DNA of 33,119 nucleotides from Bacteroidota bacterium (GTDB lineage Bacteria; Bacteroidota; Bacteroidia; Bacteroidales; GCA-2748055): NCBI GenBank assembly GCA_002748055.1, contig PDRI01000034.1, positions 1 to 33,119 of the forward strand, read 5' to 3'. Shown piece by piece: positions 24,210 to 32,130 of this stretch (position 1 is its first letter; each line of letters starts with the position of its first letter). The notes under the pieces were generated by a model. It saw only the letters and a program-made list of their open reading frames with translations, ran no database searches and was not told where the DNA came from. The position numbers and the translations under genes were made by a program.

Positions 24210-24823
24210 GCACTTCTGCGGTTAATCTCATCCCTGATCTCAGAGGCCTTTTCATAGTCCTCACTGGAAATAGCATCGGCAAGCATCTGCTCCAGTTCCT
24301 TAAGGGAGGCATCGGTCAGATTGGAATGAGTTCTTTTCTTTTCAGCTTTTTTTTGCACGGGGATGTCTTCCGCCATCGGAGCATCCTTGCTCTCCAGGCC
24401 TGTCTCCTTGTCGAAATCCAGCACAATACCGGCCTTATCTACAATCTCGTCTGTCGTGTAGATCGGGCACTTAAAGCGCAGTGCCAAAGCGATGGCATCG
24501 GAGGTCCTGGCATCAAGATCGATCTCCCGGTCTCCATTGTCACACGAAATACTGGCATAAAACACTCCTTCCTCCAGCTTATGGATATTCACCTCAAGAA
24601 TGCGAATCCCGTAAGACTCGGCAAAATTCCTGAACAAATCGTGGGTGAGTGGCCGGGGGGGGGCCAGGCCTTCCAGTTCAATGGCAATGGCCTGGGCCTC
24701 AAATCCGCCAACAATGATCGGGATTCTCCGACTCCCATCTTCCTCGGCCAGAACCAGGGCATAGGCCCCGGACTGTGTCTGGCTGTAAGATATGCCAAGG
24801 ACATTGAGTTTTATCTTCCCCAT
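24206..24823 (-). CDS. Bifunctional nuclease (BFN/DUF151) domain protein with UVR motif
   Basis: ATG 24823 (MGKIKLNVLGISYSQTQSGA) is the family start, giving 205 residues; the ORF-track start lies upstream of the -7 box. Residues 1-130 are the BFN domain, with RIPIIVGGFEAQAIAIELEG and DARTSDAIALALRFKCPIYT as its conserved blocks. A charged linker follows, and then a UvrB/UvrC-type motif (LEQMLADAISSEDYEKASEIRDEI). The domain has reported DNase/RNase activity in plants; the bacterial role is unclear. It heads the operon with the nucleoside transporter, which would fit a nucleic-acid salvage link, though that is inference. Confidence 0.9.
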   Translation of the reverse strand: MGKIKLNVLGISYSQTQSGAYALVLAEEDGSRRIPIIVGGFEAQAIAIELEGLAPPRPLTHDLFRNFAESYGIRILEVNIHKLEEGVFYASISCDNGDREIDLDARTSDAIALALRFKCPIYTTDEIVDKAGIVLDFDKETGLESKDAPMAEDIPVQKKAEKKRTHSNLTDASLKELEQMLADAISSEDYEKASEIRDEINRRSA

Positions 24824-24845
24824 AGTCGAACGGACTCTTTGAAGA

Positions 24846-24853
24846 CAAATATA
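24846..24853 (-). promoter_or_regulatory. Candidate -7 box for the BFN-CNT-receiver-GT2 operon
   Basis: TATATTTG on the minus strand, a perfect TAnnTTTG, 22 nt before the BFN ATG at 24823. It faces away from the rplU promoter. Confidence 0.45.
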
Positions 24854-24898
24854 GAAATAACTCCGGCAAAATAGCCCTGCAAAATAATTCAGCAAATC

Positions 24899-24929
24899 TT
24901 TGTCAATCATCCAATCTTTCCTATCTTTG
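24899..24929 (+). promoter_or_regulatory. Bacteroidota-type promoter of rplU (-33 TTTG, 19 nt, -7 TATCTTTG)
   Basis: TTTG at 24899-24902 and TATCTTTG at 24922-24929 are separated by exactly 19 nt, matching the consensus of Bacteroides sigma-ABfr promoters. Transcription would begin near 24936, giving an untranslated leader of about 33 nt and ruling out the ORF-track start at 24900. Confidence 0.75.
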
Positions 24930-24968
24930 CGAACCCAAAATCAGACATCAGTAAATACATTATCACTC

Positions 24969-25616
24969 ATGTACGCAATTGTTGATATCGCCGGACAGCA
25001 GTTCAAGGTTGAAAAGGACCAGAAGTTATTTGTACACCGGCTGGAAGGCGAAGAAGGGAAAAAGGTCGCTTTTGACCGGGTTCTCCTGATTGACTCCGGA
25101 TCGAAAGTAAGCGTTGGAGACCCTGTCATCAAAGGAGCCAGCGTAAGCGCCACCATCCTTTCGCACGTGAAAGGCGACAAAGTGCTTGTTTTCAAGAAGA
25201 AGCGCAGAAAAGGCTACCAAAAACTGAATGGCCATCGCCAGTACCTGACGCAGATACAGATTGCGGCTATCTCCGAAAAAGGAGCTGTTAAACCCAAAAC
25301 GGAGGAGACAGAACCGGTCAAAAAGGAGAGCGCACCGAAAAAAGCCGCTGCACCAAAAAAGGAAGCAGCCGCCAAAAAAGAAACAAGCCCAAAGAAAGCT
25401 GCAACTCCGAAAAAGGAGACCACCGCCAAGAAGGAGGCTGCTCCGAAAAAAGCCGCAGCTCCGAAGAAAGAAAGCGCAGCTTTGAAGAAAGAAAGCACAG
25501 CTAAGAAAAAGGAAGCCGCTCCGAAGAAAGCTGCAACTCCGAAAAAGGAGACCACCGCCAAGAAGGAGGCTGCTCCGAAAAAAGCCGCTGCAAAAATAAG
25601 TGATGACAAAGAATAG
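24969..25616 (+). CDS. rplU: 50S ribosomal protein L21 with long Lys/Ala/Pro-rich tail
   Basis: ATG 24969 gives [20 protein letters not shown], the standard L21 start. Residues 1-103 are a complete L21 (ends ..[26 protein letters not shown]), an rRNA-binding protein of the large subunit. About 112 residues follow that are made almost only of Lys, Ala, Pro, Glu and Thr in [11 protein letters not shown]-type repeats, like histone H1 or HU tails. The tail contains an exact 65-bp DNA duplication 132 bp apart. Tails after L21 occur in other Bacteroidota, some ending in a helix-hairpin-helix domain; none is seen here. Followed 36 nt later by rpmA, the usual partner. Confidence 0.95.
   Translation: MYAIVDIAGQQFKVEKDQKLFVHRLEGEEGKKVAFDRVLLIDSGSKVSVGDPVIKGASVSATILSHVKGDKVLVFKKKRRKGYQKLNGHRQYLTQIQIAAISEKGAVKPKTEETEPVKKESAPKKAAAPKKEAAAKKETSPKKAATPKKETTAKKEAAPKKAAAPKKESAALKKESTAKKKEAAPKKAATPKKETTAKKEAAPKKAAAKISDDKE
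25392..25588 (+). repeat. Exact 65-bp direct repeat in the L21 tail
   Basis: Positions 25392-25456 and 25524-25588 are identical over 65 bp and lie 132 bp (44 codons) apart, in frame. Both encode [21 protein letters not shown]. Exact identity at synonymous positions points to a recent duplication or gene-conversion-like homogenisation. Confidence 0.95.
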
Positions 25617-25652
25617 GGTCTGACGAAAGAAAAACAGTAAAAGTATTCAGAT

Positions 25653-25913
25653 ATGGCACATAAAAAAGGAGCCGGTAGTTCAAGAAACGGTCGCGAATCA
25701 GAGAGCAAACGACTCGGTGTGAAATTGTATGGCGGCCAGGTAGTCAGGGCCGGAAACATCCTCGTGAGACAAAGGGGTACTGTTCACCATCCCGGCACGA
25801 ACGTTGGCATGGGTAAGGACCACACCCTGTTCGCCATGATCGATGGACGTGTGAAATTCAAAAAGAAAAGGGATAACAAGTCCTACGTTTCCATTGAGCC
25901 CTTGGAAAATTAG
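25653..25913 (+). CDS. rpmA: 50S ribosomal protein L27
   Basis: 86 residues beginning [20 protein letters not shown], the conserved N-terminus that reaches the peptidyl-transferase centre. [23 protein letters not shown] and [11 protein letters not shown] are family hallmarks. There is no N-terminal extension of the Firmicutes type, so no proteolytic processing is expected. Follows rplU by 36 nt; a hairpin terminator lies 29 nt after the stop. Confidence 0.98.
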   Translation: MAHKKGAGSSRNGRESESKRLGVKLYGGQVVRAGNILVRQRGTVHHPGTNVGMGKDHTLFAMIDGRVKFKKKRDNKSYVSIEPLEN

Positions 25914-25942
25914 AAGAAAAAGGAATCTCATTACAATCTCAT

Positions 25943-25982
25943 ACCTGTAATACACTACATTTGTGTGTTACAGGTTTTTTTA
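25943..25982 (+). terminator. Intrinsic terminator after rpmA
   Basis: ACCTGTAATACAC..TGTGTGTTACAGGT forms a 12-13-bp stem (with a G-U pair) followed by TTTTTTTAT. The loop and start of the right arm contain the -7 box of serS. Confidence 0.8.
25956..25963 (+). promoter_or_regulatory. Candidate -7 box for serS inside the rpmA terminator
   Basis: TACATTTG, a perfect TAnnTTTG, in the loop of the terminator, 26 nt before the serS ATG at 25990. It overlaps the TTG that the ORF track uses as serS start. No TTTG at -33. Confidence 0.45.
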
Positions 25983-25989
25983 TTTACAT

Positions 25990-27270
25990 ATGCTCACAAT
26001 CCAAACCATCCGCGAACGCAGGGACGAAGTAATTGCCCTGTTGGCGATCAAGCACTTTAAACAAGTCGAACTGATCGACCAGATCATTGCCGTCGATGAC
26101 GAACGCCGCTCACTACAGGTAAAGACCAATGACCTGCAGGCCGAAATGAACCGCTTAAGCAAGGAGATCGGCATGCTGTTCAAGCAGGGCGAAAAGGATA
26201 AGGCCAATGAGGCCAGGTCGAAAACCGGCGACCTGAAAAAGGAAATCGAACAACTGGAAGCGAGCCTGCAGGAAAAAGCAGGCCTGCTGAATAACTGGCT
26301 CACCCAGATCCCCAATCTTCCTCACCCAAGTGTGCCCCGGGGCAAGAGTGATGCAGAGAATGAAAAGGTTGCGGAAGGTGGATCAGTCCCGCAATTGGCA
26401 GAGGATGCACTTCCACACTGGGAACTTGCTAAAAAATACAGGCTCATCGATTTCGACCTGGGCGTGAAGATTAGCGGAGCCGGTTTCCCGGTTTTCAGGG
26501 GCAGGGGGGCCAGGCTGCAACGGGCCCTTATTTCATACTTTCTCGACAGAAACACTGCTGCCGGTTACGAAGAATTCCTTCCCCCTCACATGGTCAATGA
26601 AGCCTCAGGCTTTGGTACGGGTCAGCTACCCGATAAAGAGGGCCAGATGTACCATGTAGAATCCGACAATCTCTACCTGATCCCGACCGCAGAGGTTCCG
26701 GTAACCAATATCTACAGAGACCTCATTCTTAGAGCCGAAGACCTGCCCATAAAGAACACCGCCTACACCCCCTGCTTCAGGCGCGAAGCGGGTTCTTATG
26801 GAAAGGAGGTCAGGGGGCTCAATCGTGTTCACCAGTTCGACAAGGTGGAAATCGTCCAGATCCAGCACCCCGACCACTCCTATGCGGCACTCGATGAAAT
26901 GGTGGCACATGTCAGGAGCCTGGTCGAAGAACTGGAACTACCCTATCGCATTTTGCGGCTCTGCGGTGGTGACCTCAGCTTCACCTCGGCCCTTACTTAC
27001 GATTTTGAAGTTTACTCAGCTGCACAGAAACGCTGGCTGGAGGTCAGTTCGGTTTCCAACTTCGAGACCTATCAGGCCAATCGGCTGAAGCTGCGTTTCA
27101 GGGAAGAAGGCTCGAAAAAAAGCATCCTCGCCCATACCCTGAATGGAAGTGCACTTGCACTCCCCAGAATCATGGCGGCCCTCCTCGAAAACAACCAGAG
27201 CGAAGAAGGCATCCGTCTTCCGAAAGTCCTCGAGAAATACATCGGCGCCGACAATATGCTGATCGTCTAA
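25990..27270 (+). CDS. serS: Seryl-tRNA synthetase
   Basis: Class II synthetase charging tRNA-Ser. ATG 25990 gives MLTIQTIRERRDEVIALLAI; the ORF-track start lies within the promoter/terminator. Residues 1-110 form the tRNA-binding coiled-coil arm. The catalytic domain has motif 2 (CFRREAGSYGKEVRGLNRVHQF) and motif 3 (NGSALALPRIMAALLENNQ), with serine-site residues around TAEVP. 426 residues is normal. It is the first gene of serS-EamA-ruvC, with a 3-nt gap to the next gene. Confidence 0.97.
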   Translation: MLTIQTIRERRDEVIALLAIKHFKQVELIDQIIAVDDERRSLQVKTNDLQAEMNRLSKEIGMLFKQGEKDKANEARSKTGDLKKEIEQLEASLQEKAGLLNNWLTQIPNLPHPSVPRGKSDAENEKVAEGGSVPQLAEDALPHWELAKKYRLIDFDLGVKISGAGFPVFRGRGARLQRALISYFLDRNTAAGYEEFLPPHMVNEASGFGTGQLPDKEGQMYHVESDNLYLIPTAEVPVTNIYRDLILRAEDLPIKNTAYTPCFRREAGSYGKEVRGLNRVHQFDKVEIVQIQHPDHSYAALDEMVAHVRSLVEELELPYRILRLCGGDLSFTSALTYDFEVYSAAQKRWLEVSSVSNFETYQANRLKLRFREEGSKKSILAHTLNGSALALPRIMAALLENNQSEEGIRLPKVLEKYIGADNMLIV

Positions 27271-27273
27271 GGT

Positions 27274-28185
27274 ATGCGTACCCAGGGGTCCCCGAACAGG
27301 AAGAAAGCCTTCCTTTTTGCGATCGTAGCCGTTCTGTTCTGGTCAACGGCCCCCACAGCCTTCAAAATTGCCTTAACCCACCAGACAACAGTCCAGTTGC
27401 TATGCGGCGCAAGCCTGGTTTCCTTTGCCGTCCTGGCCCTTGTCAGCATCATCACCAAAGGCCCTGGAGCTTTTGCAAAGCTCGGACCGCGCGATTTCAG
27501 TTTCTCCCTCCTTTCAGGGCTGCTGAATCCGCTTGCCTATTACCTGATCCTGTTCAAGGCCTATAGCCTTCTCCCGGCCCAGGTAGCCCAACCCCTGAAT
27601 ATGATCTGGCCCATCTTACTGGTCCTCCTTTCCATTCCACTGCTGAAGCAGCGGATAGGATGGATGAGTATTGGAGCCATATTCATCAGTTTTTGCGGGG
27701 TGATTCTGATCTCCTGGCAGGGCGGCAACGGACTCACAAACTCCGGCAATCTGTTGGGGGTTTTCCTCGCACTAAGCACAGCCTTTATCTGGGCATTCTA
27801 TTGGATATTCAATGCCCGGGACAGGACCGACCCCGTTCTACGCCTCAGCCTGAACTTCTTTTTTGCCAGCCTCTTTCTGCTGGTAGTGGGACTGGGCCAG
27901 CCTGCCATCTTTCCGAGAGGTGTGGAGGCCTGGACCTCAGCAGCCTATGTGGGCATCTTTGAAATGGGCATCACCTTCGTTCTCTGGCTTTTGGCCATGC
28001 AGACAGCGCCCTCCACCGACCATATCAGCCATCTGGTTTACCTGGCCCCCTTCCTGAATCTGCTCATCGTGAACCTGCTTCTTGATGAAATCATCATGAG
28101 AAGCACCGTTTTTGGTATCTTGCTGATTATTTCAGGCATATTGATCCTGCAAATCACTCAAATCAGAGCCGGTGGAAGCAGATAG
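27274..28185 (+). CDS. EamA/DMT family transporter
   Basis: A 303-residue membrane protein with about ten spans in two EamA repeats (FLFAIVAVLFWSTAPTAFKIAL; later GVFLALSTAFIWAFYWIFNAR). EMGITFVLWLLAMQTA and VYLAPFLNLLIVNLLLDE are typical of the second repeat. The exported substrate is unknown. It is the second EamA gene in the window but not close in sequence to the one after clpX. It starts 3 nt after serS, and its end overlaps ruvC by 14 nt. Confidence 0.87.
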   Translation: MRTQGSPNRKKAFLFAIVAVLFWSTAPTAFKIALTHQTTVQLLCGASLVSFAVLALVSIITKGPGAFAKLGPRDFSFSLLSGLLNPLAYYLILFKAYSLLPAQVAQPLNMIWPILLVLLSIPLLKQRIGWMSIGAIFISFCGVILISWQGGNGLTNSGNLLGVFLALSTAFIWAFYWIFNARDRTDPVLRLSLNFFFASLFLLVVGLGQPAIFPRGVEAWTSAAYVGIFEMGITFVLWLLAMQTAPSTDHISHLVYLAPFLNLLIVNLLLDEIIMRSTVFGILLIISGILILQITQIRAGGSR

Positions 28186-28723
28186 AATCATCCTGGGAAT
28201 TGACCCCGGAACCACGCTCATGGGCTACGGTCTGCTCTCCTGTAAGGGGAAAAAGGCCAGCTACCTGGATATGGGGGTGATCGATCTGCGAAAAACCACC
28301 CATCCTTACCAGAAACTAAGCAAGATCTACGAGCAAACCCTTGCCCTTATCGACTGCCATCGGCCCGATGAAGTAGCCATCGAAGCCCCCTTTTTTGGGA
28401 AAAACGTACAATCGATGTTGAAATTGGGAAGAGCACAGGGGGTTGCCATTGCGGCCATTTTATCGCGGGAAATTCCGGTGGTGGAATATGCTCCCCGGAA
28501 AATTAAACTAGCCATTACGGGCGCCGGAGATGCTTCAAAAGAACAGGTTGCAGGAATGCTTGCACGAATGCTCAAGATAAAAACGCTGCATAAAAACCTT
28601 GACGCAACAGACGGCCTCGCCGTTGCGCTTTGTCATTTCTACCAGGAAGGCCTGCCCAAACAAACAAAGGGGCCAAAAAACTGGGAAGACTTCGTCCGGA
28701 AGAACCCGAACAGGATCCGCTGA
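28172..28723 (+). CDS. ruvC: Holliday junction endonuclease RuvC
   Basis: Resolves Holliday junctions by paired nicks together with RuvAB. The catalytic acidic residues are visible: Asp11 in LGIDPGTTLMGYG, a Glu in VAIEAPFFGKN near residue 70, and the Asp cluster DATDGLAVALCH near 145. GTG 28172 is the start, nested in the end of the EamA gene (14-nt overlap). 183 residues is normal, with a basic C-terminus. Its stop is directly adjacent to the stop of the convergent HIT gene, leaving no spacer. Confidence 0.96.
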   Translation: MEADRIILGIDPGTTLMGYGLLSCKGKKASYLDMGVIDLRKTTHPYQKLSKIYEQTLALIDCHRPDEVAIEAPFFGKNVQSMLKLGRAQGVAIAAILSREIPVVEYAPRKIKLAITGAGDASKEQVAGMLARMLKIKTLHKNLDATDGLAVALCHFYQEGLPKQTKGPKNWEDFVRKNPNRIR

Positions 28724-29119
28724 CTAGGCCAGGGCAGCTCTGATGGAAGCCGCAATTTCTTCAAACTCGGACTGACTCAGCTTCAGTTTAGGTTTACTGA
28801 ATTCGATGTCGTACAAATCATTAATGGGCACCAGATGAATATGCGCATGGGGTACCTCAAGGCCCAGAACGGCGACACCAACCCGCTTGCAGTCGATCAC
28901 AGCATCAATGGCTTTGGCTACCTTCTTCGCAAAAACATGCAATCCTGCAATAGAATCATCGTCAAGGTCGAAGAGATAATCGGTTTCGACCTTGGGCACC
29001 ACAAGGGTATGGCCCTTTGCCAAAGGATTGATGTCGAGAAAGGCAAAATAGTGATCATCCTCTGCAACCTTGTAACAGGGAATCTCTCCGGCTATAATCT
29101 TTGAAAAAATGCTGGCCAT
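28724..29119 (-). CDS. HIT family protein (Hint-type nucleotide hydrolase)
   Basis: 131 residues with the full HIT fold. FSKIIAGEIPCYKVAEDD is at the start, LDINPLAKGHTLVVPK in the middle, and the catalytic histidine triad HAHIHLVPI near 90-98. Members hydrolyse adenosine phosphoramidates or similar nucleotides. The YDIEFSKPKLKLSQSEFEEIA end is typical of the Bacteroidota subgroup. Encoded 5 nt after greA and so probably co-transcribed. Confidence 0.93.
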   Translation of the reverse strand: MASIFSKIIAGEIPCYKVAEDDHYFAFLDINPLAKGHTLVVPKVETDYLFDLDDDSIAGLHVFAKKVAKAIDAVIDCKRVGVAVLGLEVPHAHIHLVPINDLYDIEFSKPKLKLSQSEFEEIAASIRAALA

Positions 29120-29124
29120 AATTA

Positions 29125-29598
29125 CTAGATTGAAATCTCCATAATCTCGAAGGACATTAAGCCCGAAGGCACCTTGATCTCTACCACATCCCCAACCTGC
29201 TTTCCCAGCAGCCCTTTGGCAATGGGTGTGGCCACCGAGATCTTCTTTTTCTTCACATCCGACTCACTCTCCGAAACCAGAGTGTACTCGTCTATCTTAT
29301 TGTTTTTGAGGTTTTTGATCTTTACTTTATTCAGAATCTGAACAGAAGAAGTATCGATCTTCGACTCATCAATGATGCGTGCCGAGGCCACCATGTCCTC
29401 AAGTTTGGCAATACGCATCTCCAAAAGGCCCTGTGCTTCCTTCGCCGCATCATACTCTGCATTCTCCGACAAATCTCCCTTATCCCGGGCTTCTGCAATC
29501 TGCTGTGAAATGGCTGGCCGTTCGACCGATACCAGTTGCTCCAGTTCTTTCTTCAGATTGGCAAGGCCTTCTTCCGTCATATAAGAAGCTTGTGCCAT
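29125..29598 (-). CDS. greA: Transcription elongation factor GreA
   Basis: Rescues backtracked RNA polymerase by stimulating transcript cleavage. The N-terminal coiled coil carries the acidic tip DLSENAEYDAAKEAQG near residue 43-57, which reaches the polymerase active site. The C-terminal FKBP-like domain has SVATPIAKGLLGKQVGDVVEIKVPSG. 157 residues is normal. The leader is about 60 nt long, with a -7 box at 29660. First gene of greA-HIT. Confidence 0.97.
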   Translation of the reverse strand: MAQASYMTEEGLANLKKELEQLVSVERPAISQQIAEARDKGDLSENAEYDAAKEAQGLLEMRIAKLEDMVASARIIDESKIDTSSVQILNKVKIKNLKNNKIDEYTLVSESESDVKKKKISVATPIAKGLLGKQVGDVVEIKVPSGLMSFEIMEISI

Positions 29599-29659
29599 AA
29601 CGATCTACTTATTGGTTAAAAAACAAAAAGAATCCCGGCCCATCCGGAACTCTTTACGA

Positions 29660-29667
29660 CAAAATTA
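29660..29667 (-). promoter_or_regulatory. Candidate -7 box for greA-HIT
   Basis: TAATTTTG on the minus strand, a perfect TAnnTTTG, 61 nt before the greA ATG. Confidence 0.45.
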
Positions 29668-29677
29668 CAAAAAAAAC

Positions 29678-30142
29678 TTAATACTCAATGCGATTGATAA
29701 TGGAGGAATACACCACTGCTGCCCCTGCATCAAAATCTTCAATCATCTCGAGAAAATCCGTACTTTCTTCCAGTTCGAGGACATCAATTTCACCAGTGCT
29801 GAGGACCTCCACGGCTCCAACATCGGGGCTTTCCGTACCGACCTCATCTTTCTGCCTCCCAAGATAGGCCTCGTAGGCTTCGAGCAACCCGTCCGAAGCT
29901 GATTCCTCCATAACTTCCGGCTGATTATCCGAATCTTCCTCCTCAAATACGACTTCTTCCTCAGCCAAATCATCGACAGGCTGTTCAAAAGCATTGCCAC
30001 TCAGGGCCTTCTCCAGATTCTCCAACAGGTTTTGCCCGCCGGGTTTCTTTTGCCCGGGCTTCTTTTTTTTGCCCGTCAGACCAGCCACGATTGCCACTAT
30101 GGTGACGATAATGTAGAGGATATTGCCAAAATCAAACTCCAT
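29678..30142 (-). CDS. Hypothetical acidic protein with one N-terminal membrane helix
   Basis: 154 residues. Residues 7-23 (NILYIIVTIVAIVAGLT) form one hydrophobic helix followed by the basic stretch GKKKKPGQKKPGG, predicting the bulk to lie in the cytoplasm. The rest is very acidic (LAEEEVVFEEEDSD and repeated Glu/Asp) and likely disordered, ending with ..AAVVYSSIINRIEY. Small membrane-anchored acidic proteins of this kind are common in Bacteroidota but I know no function. It has a -7 box 51 nt upstream. No catalytic motif seen. Confidence 0.75.
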   Translation of the reverse strand: MEFDFGNILYIIVTIVAIVAGLTGKKKKPGQKKPGGQNLLENLEKALSGNAFEQPVDDLAEEEVVFEEEDSDNQPEVMEESASDGLLEAYEAYLGRQKDEVGTESPDVGAVEVLSTGEIDVLELEESTDFLEMIEDFDAGAAVVYSSIINRIEY

Positions 30143-30193
30143 ATACCTGCAAGCCCTTATACAATATATTCACGGAAGCATGAGTTAAAAATA

Positions 30194-30201
30194 CAAAATT
30201 A
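30194..30201 (-). promoter_or_regulatory. Candidate -7 box for the acidic membrane protein
   Basis: TAATTTTG on the minus strand, a perfect TAnnTTTG, in the 82-nt divergent spacer. Confidence 0.4.
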
Positions 30202-30224
30202 TTACATTTTCGTACTTTTACGGC

Positions 30225-30662
30225 ATGACTAAAGTCCCCATCAAAGCACTCCTGCTCTTGCTTGTGTTCATGGCCCAGGCGCTGATCCCCATGTCCTGTG
30301 AGACCAACCGCGGACAAATCATTCCCTACGTCAATGTGAATATTCCCCTCCTTCTTTACGCCGACCTGGCCGATCTGGGCATCGGGGAAAGCAAGCTCAT
30401 CGAAGGTGGATACAATGGCATCGTTCTCTACCGGGAATCGGACCTTTTGTTCCACGCCTACGACAGAACCTGCACCTGCTATCCCGATCACAATAAAGCC
30501 GTTACAGAAAACCCCTCCTTTTTCAGCGTTTTTGAGTGCCCGGAATGTGGTTCGAGCTTTCTGCTGATGAACGGCGCCATACCCAGTGAGGGGCCTGCCC
30601 GCTATTCCCTGGTGGAATACCGGAGCAGCATTCAGGGTGATGTGCTGCTGATCAGGAATTAG
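30225..30662 (+). CDS. Small lipoprotein with four-cysteine Rieske-like motif
   Basis: 145 residues. A signal peptide with a possible lipobox (ALIPMSC, lipidated Cys25) suggests a membrane-anchored protein. The C-terminal half has CTC at 83-85 and CPEC at 105-108. They are placed as in a Rieske domain (CxH...CxxH), but both histidines are replaced by cysteine. The end [27 protein letters not shown] matches the final strands of Rieske-like folds. Such a CxC/CxxC set could bind zinc or an all-cysteine iron-sulfur cluster rather than a true Rieske cluster. Its stop overlaps that of ahcY by 4 nt. Function unknown; the family assignment is by motif layout only. Confidence 0.7.
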   Translation: MTKVPIKALLLLLVFMAQALIPMSCETNRGQIIPYVNVNIPLLLYADLADLGIGESKLIEGGYNGIVLYRESDLLFHAYDRTCTCYPDHNKAVTENPSFFSVFECPECGSSFLLMNGAIPSEGPARYSLVEYRSSIQGDVLLIRN

Positions 30663-32080
30663 TAGCGATAGTGCTCGGGCTTATAGGGCCCTTCTACCTT
30701 CACGCCAATATAGGCAGCCTGTTCCTCGGTCAGGGTGGTAAGCTTCACACCAAGCTGGGCAAGATGCAGACGGGCCACCTCCTCATCGAGATGCTTGGGC
30801 AACATATACACCCCTGTCTCATAGTCCTTTGTCCAAAGCTCCAGCTGTGCCAGGGTCTGATTCGAGAATGAATTACTCATTACAAAGGAGGGGTGGCCGG
30901 TGGCGCAGCCAAGGTTAACCAACCTGCCTTCGGCAAGCAGGAAGATGGCATGGCCGTCTTCATAAATGAATTTATCAACCTGGGGTTTGATGTTGACCTT
31001 CCGGACACCGGGCCAGTTTTCCATGGCCTCTACCTGAATCTCATTGTCGAAATGGCCAATATTACAGACAATGGCCTGGTCCTTCATGGCTGCCAGATGT
31101 TCGGCTGTAATGACATCGCGGTTCCCGGTGGTGGTCACAAAAATGTTCCCTTCCTTCAGGGCCTCTTCCATGGTACTCACCTCAAAGCCTTCCATGACCG
31201 CCTGCAGCGCACAGATGGGATCAATCTCGGTCACAATTACCCGCGCCCCATAGGACTTCATCGAATGGGCACAGCCCTTGCCAACATCTCCATAACCGGC
31301 AACAACGACGACCTTTCCGGCAACCATCACATCGGTGGCACGCTTAATGCCGTCGGCCAGCGATTCCCTGCAACCATAGAGGTTGTCGAACTTCGACTTG
31401 GTAACAGAATCGTTTACGTTAATTGCCGGGAAAAGCAGCCGGCCCTGCTCCATCATCTGGTACAGCCGGTGCACACCGGTGGTGGTTTCTTCAGACACCC
31501 CCTTCAGATCGGGAACCATTCGGTGCCAGCGGCCGGGATCCTCGGCCAGAATTCTCCTGAGGGTTGAAAGCACTACAGCCTCTTCCTGGCTGCCGGCTTT
31601 CACATCCAATACACTGGCATCGTCCTCGGCCTCAAAGCCTTTATGAATCAAAAGTGTAGCATCTCCGCCGTCATCGACAATGATGTTCGGCCCCAGGCCT
31701 CCCGGAAAACCAAGGGCTTGTGCGGTACACCACCAATACTCTTCAAGGCTTTCGCCCTTCCATGCAAAAACCGGAATACCAGCCTCCGCAATGGCAGCAG
31801 CAGCGTGGTCCTGGGTACTGAAAATATTGCAACTGGCCCAACGTACATCGGCTCCAAGCTCGACCAGGGTTTCGATCAGAACGGCCGTTTGAATCGTCAT
31901 GTGAAGTGAACCCGTAATACGCGCACCTTTCAATGGCTTTTCTGCCGCATACTTGCCCCGAATGGCCATCAGACCGGGCATTTCTTTTTCAGCAATCTCT
32001 ATTTCCCTGCGCCCAAATGCCGACAGGCTGATATCGGCTACCTTATAAGGCAGTGTTTCGGTATAAATCATTGTTTCCAT
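30659..32080 (-). CDS. ahcY: Adenosylhomocysteinase (SAH hydrolase)
   Basis: Hydrolyses S-adenosylhomocysteine to adenosine and homocysteine in the methylation cycle, using bound NAD. The substrate site is [16 protein letters not shown] near residue 60. The NAD-binding Rossmann loop is [18 protein letters not shown] near 265-280, followed by [17 protein letters not shown]. The C-terminus ends KPEHYRY, which donates Lys/Tyr to the neighbouring subunit. 473 residues, a form with the usual insertion of about 40 residues relative to the shorter archaeal type. A -7 box lies 20 nt upstream; no riboswitch is apparent in the 50-nt leader region. Confidence 0.97.
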   Translation of the reverse strand: METMIYTETLPYKVADISLSAFGRREIEIAEKEMPGLMAIRGKYAAEKPLKGARITGSLHMTIQTAVLIETLVELGADVRWASCNIFSTQDHAAAAIAEAGIPVFAWKGESLEEYWWCTAQALGFPGGLGPNIIVDDGGDATLLIHKGFEAEDDASVLDVKAGSQEEAVVLSTLRRILAEDPGRWHRMVPDLKGVSEETTTGVHRLYQMMEQGRLLFPAINVNDSVTKSKFDNLYGCRESLADGIKRATDVMVAGKVVVVAGYGDVGKGCAHSMKSYGARVIVTEIDPICALQAVMEGFEVSTMEEALKEGNIFVTTTGNRDVITAEHLAAMKDQAIVCNIGHFDNEIQVEAMENWPGVRKVNIKPQVDKFIYEDGHAIFLLAEGRLVNLGCATGHPSFVMSNSFSNQTLAQLELWTKDYETGVYMLPKHLDEEVARLHLAQLGVKLTTLTEEQAAYIGVKVEGPYKPEHYRY

Positions 32081-32100
32081 GCGTATGAATATTAGGACTG

Positions 32101-32108
32101 CAAATATA
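32101..32108 (-). promoter_or_regulatory. Candidate -7 box for ahcY
   Basis: TATATTTG on the minus strand, a perfect TAnnTTTG, 20 nt before the ahcY ATG. Confidence 0.45.
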
Positions 32109-32130
32109 GGCTTATTTCAAAGGACTATAG

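Noticed and set aside
32081-32130. SAH riboswitch before ahcY or FMN riboswitch before ribF
   Set aside because: The ahcY leader is only about 20-50 nt and shows no conserved riboswitch core; the ribF leader is cut by the window edge and shows no FMN-type core.
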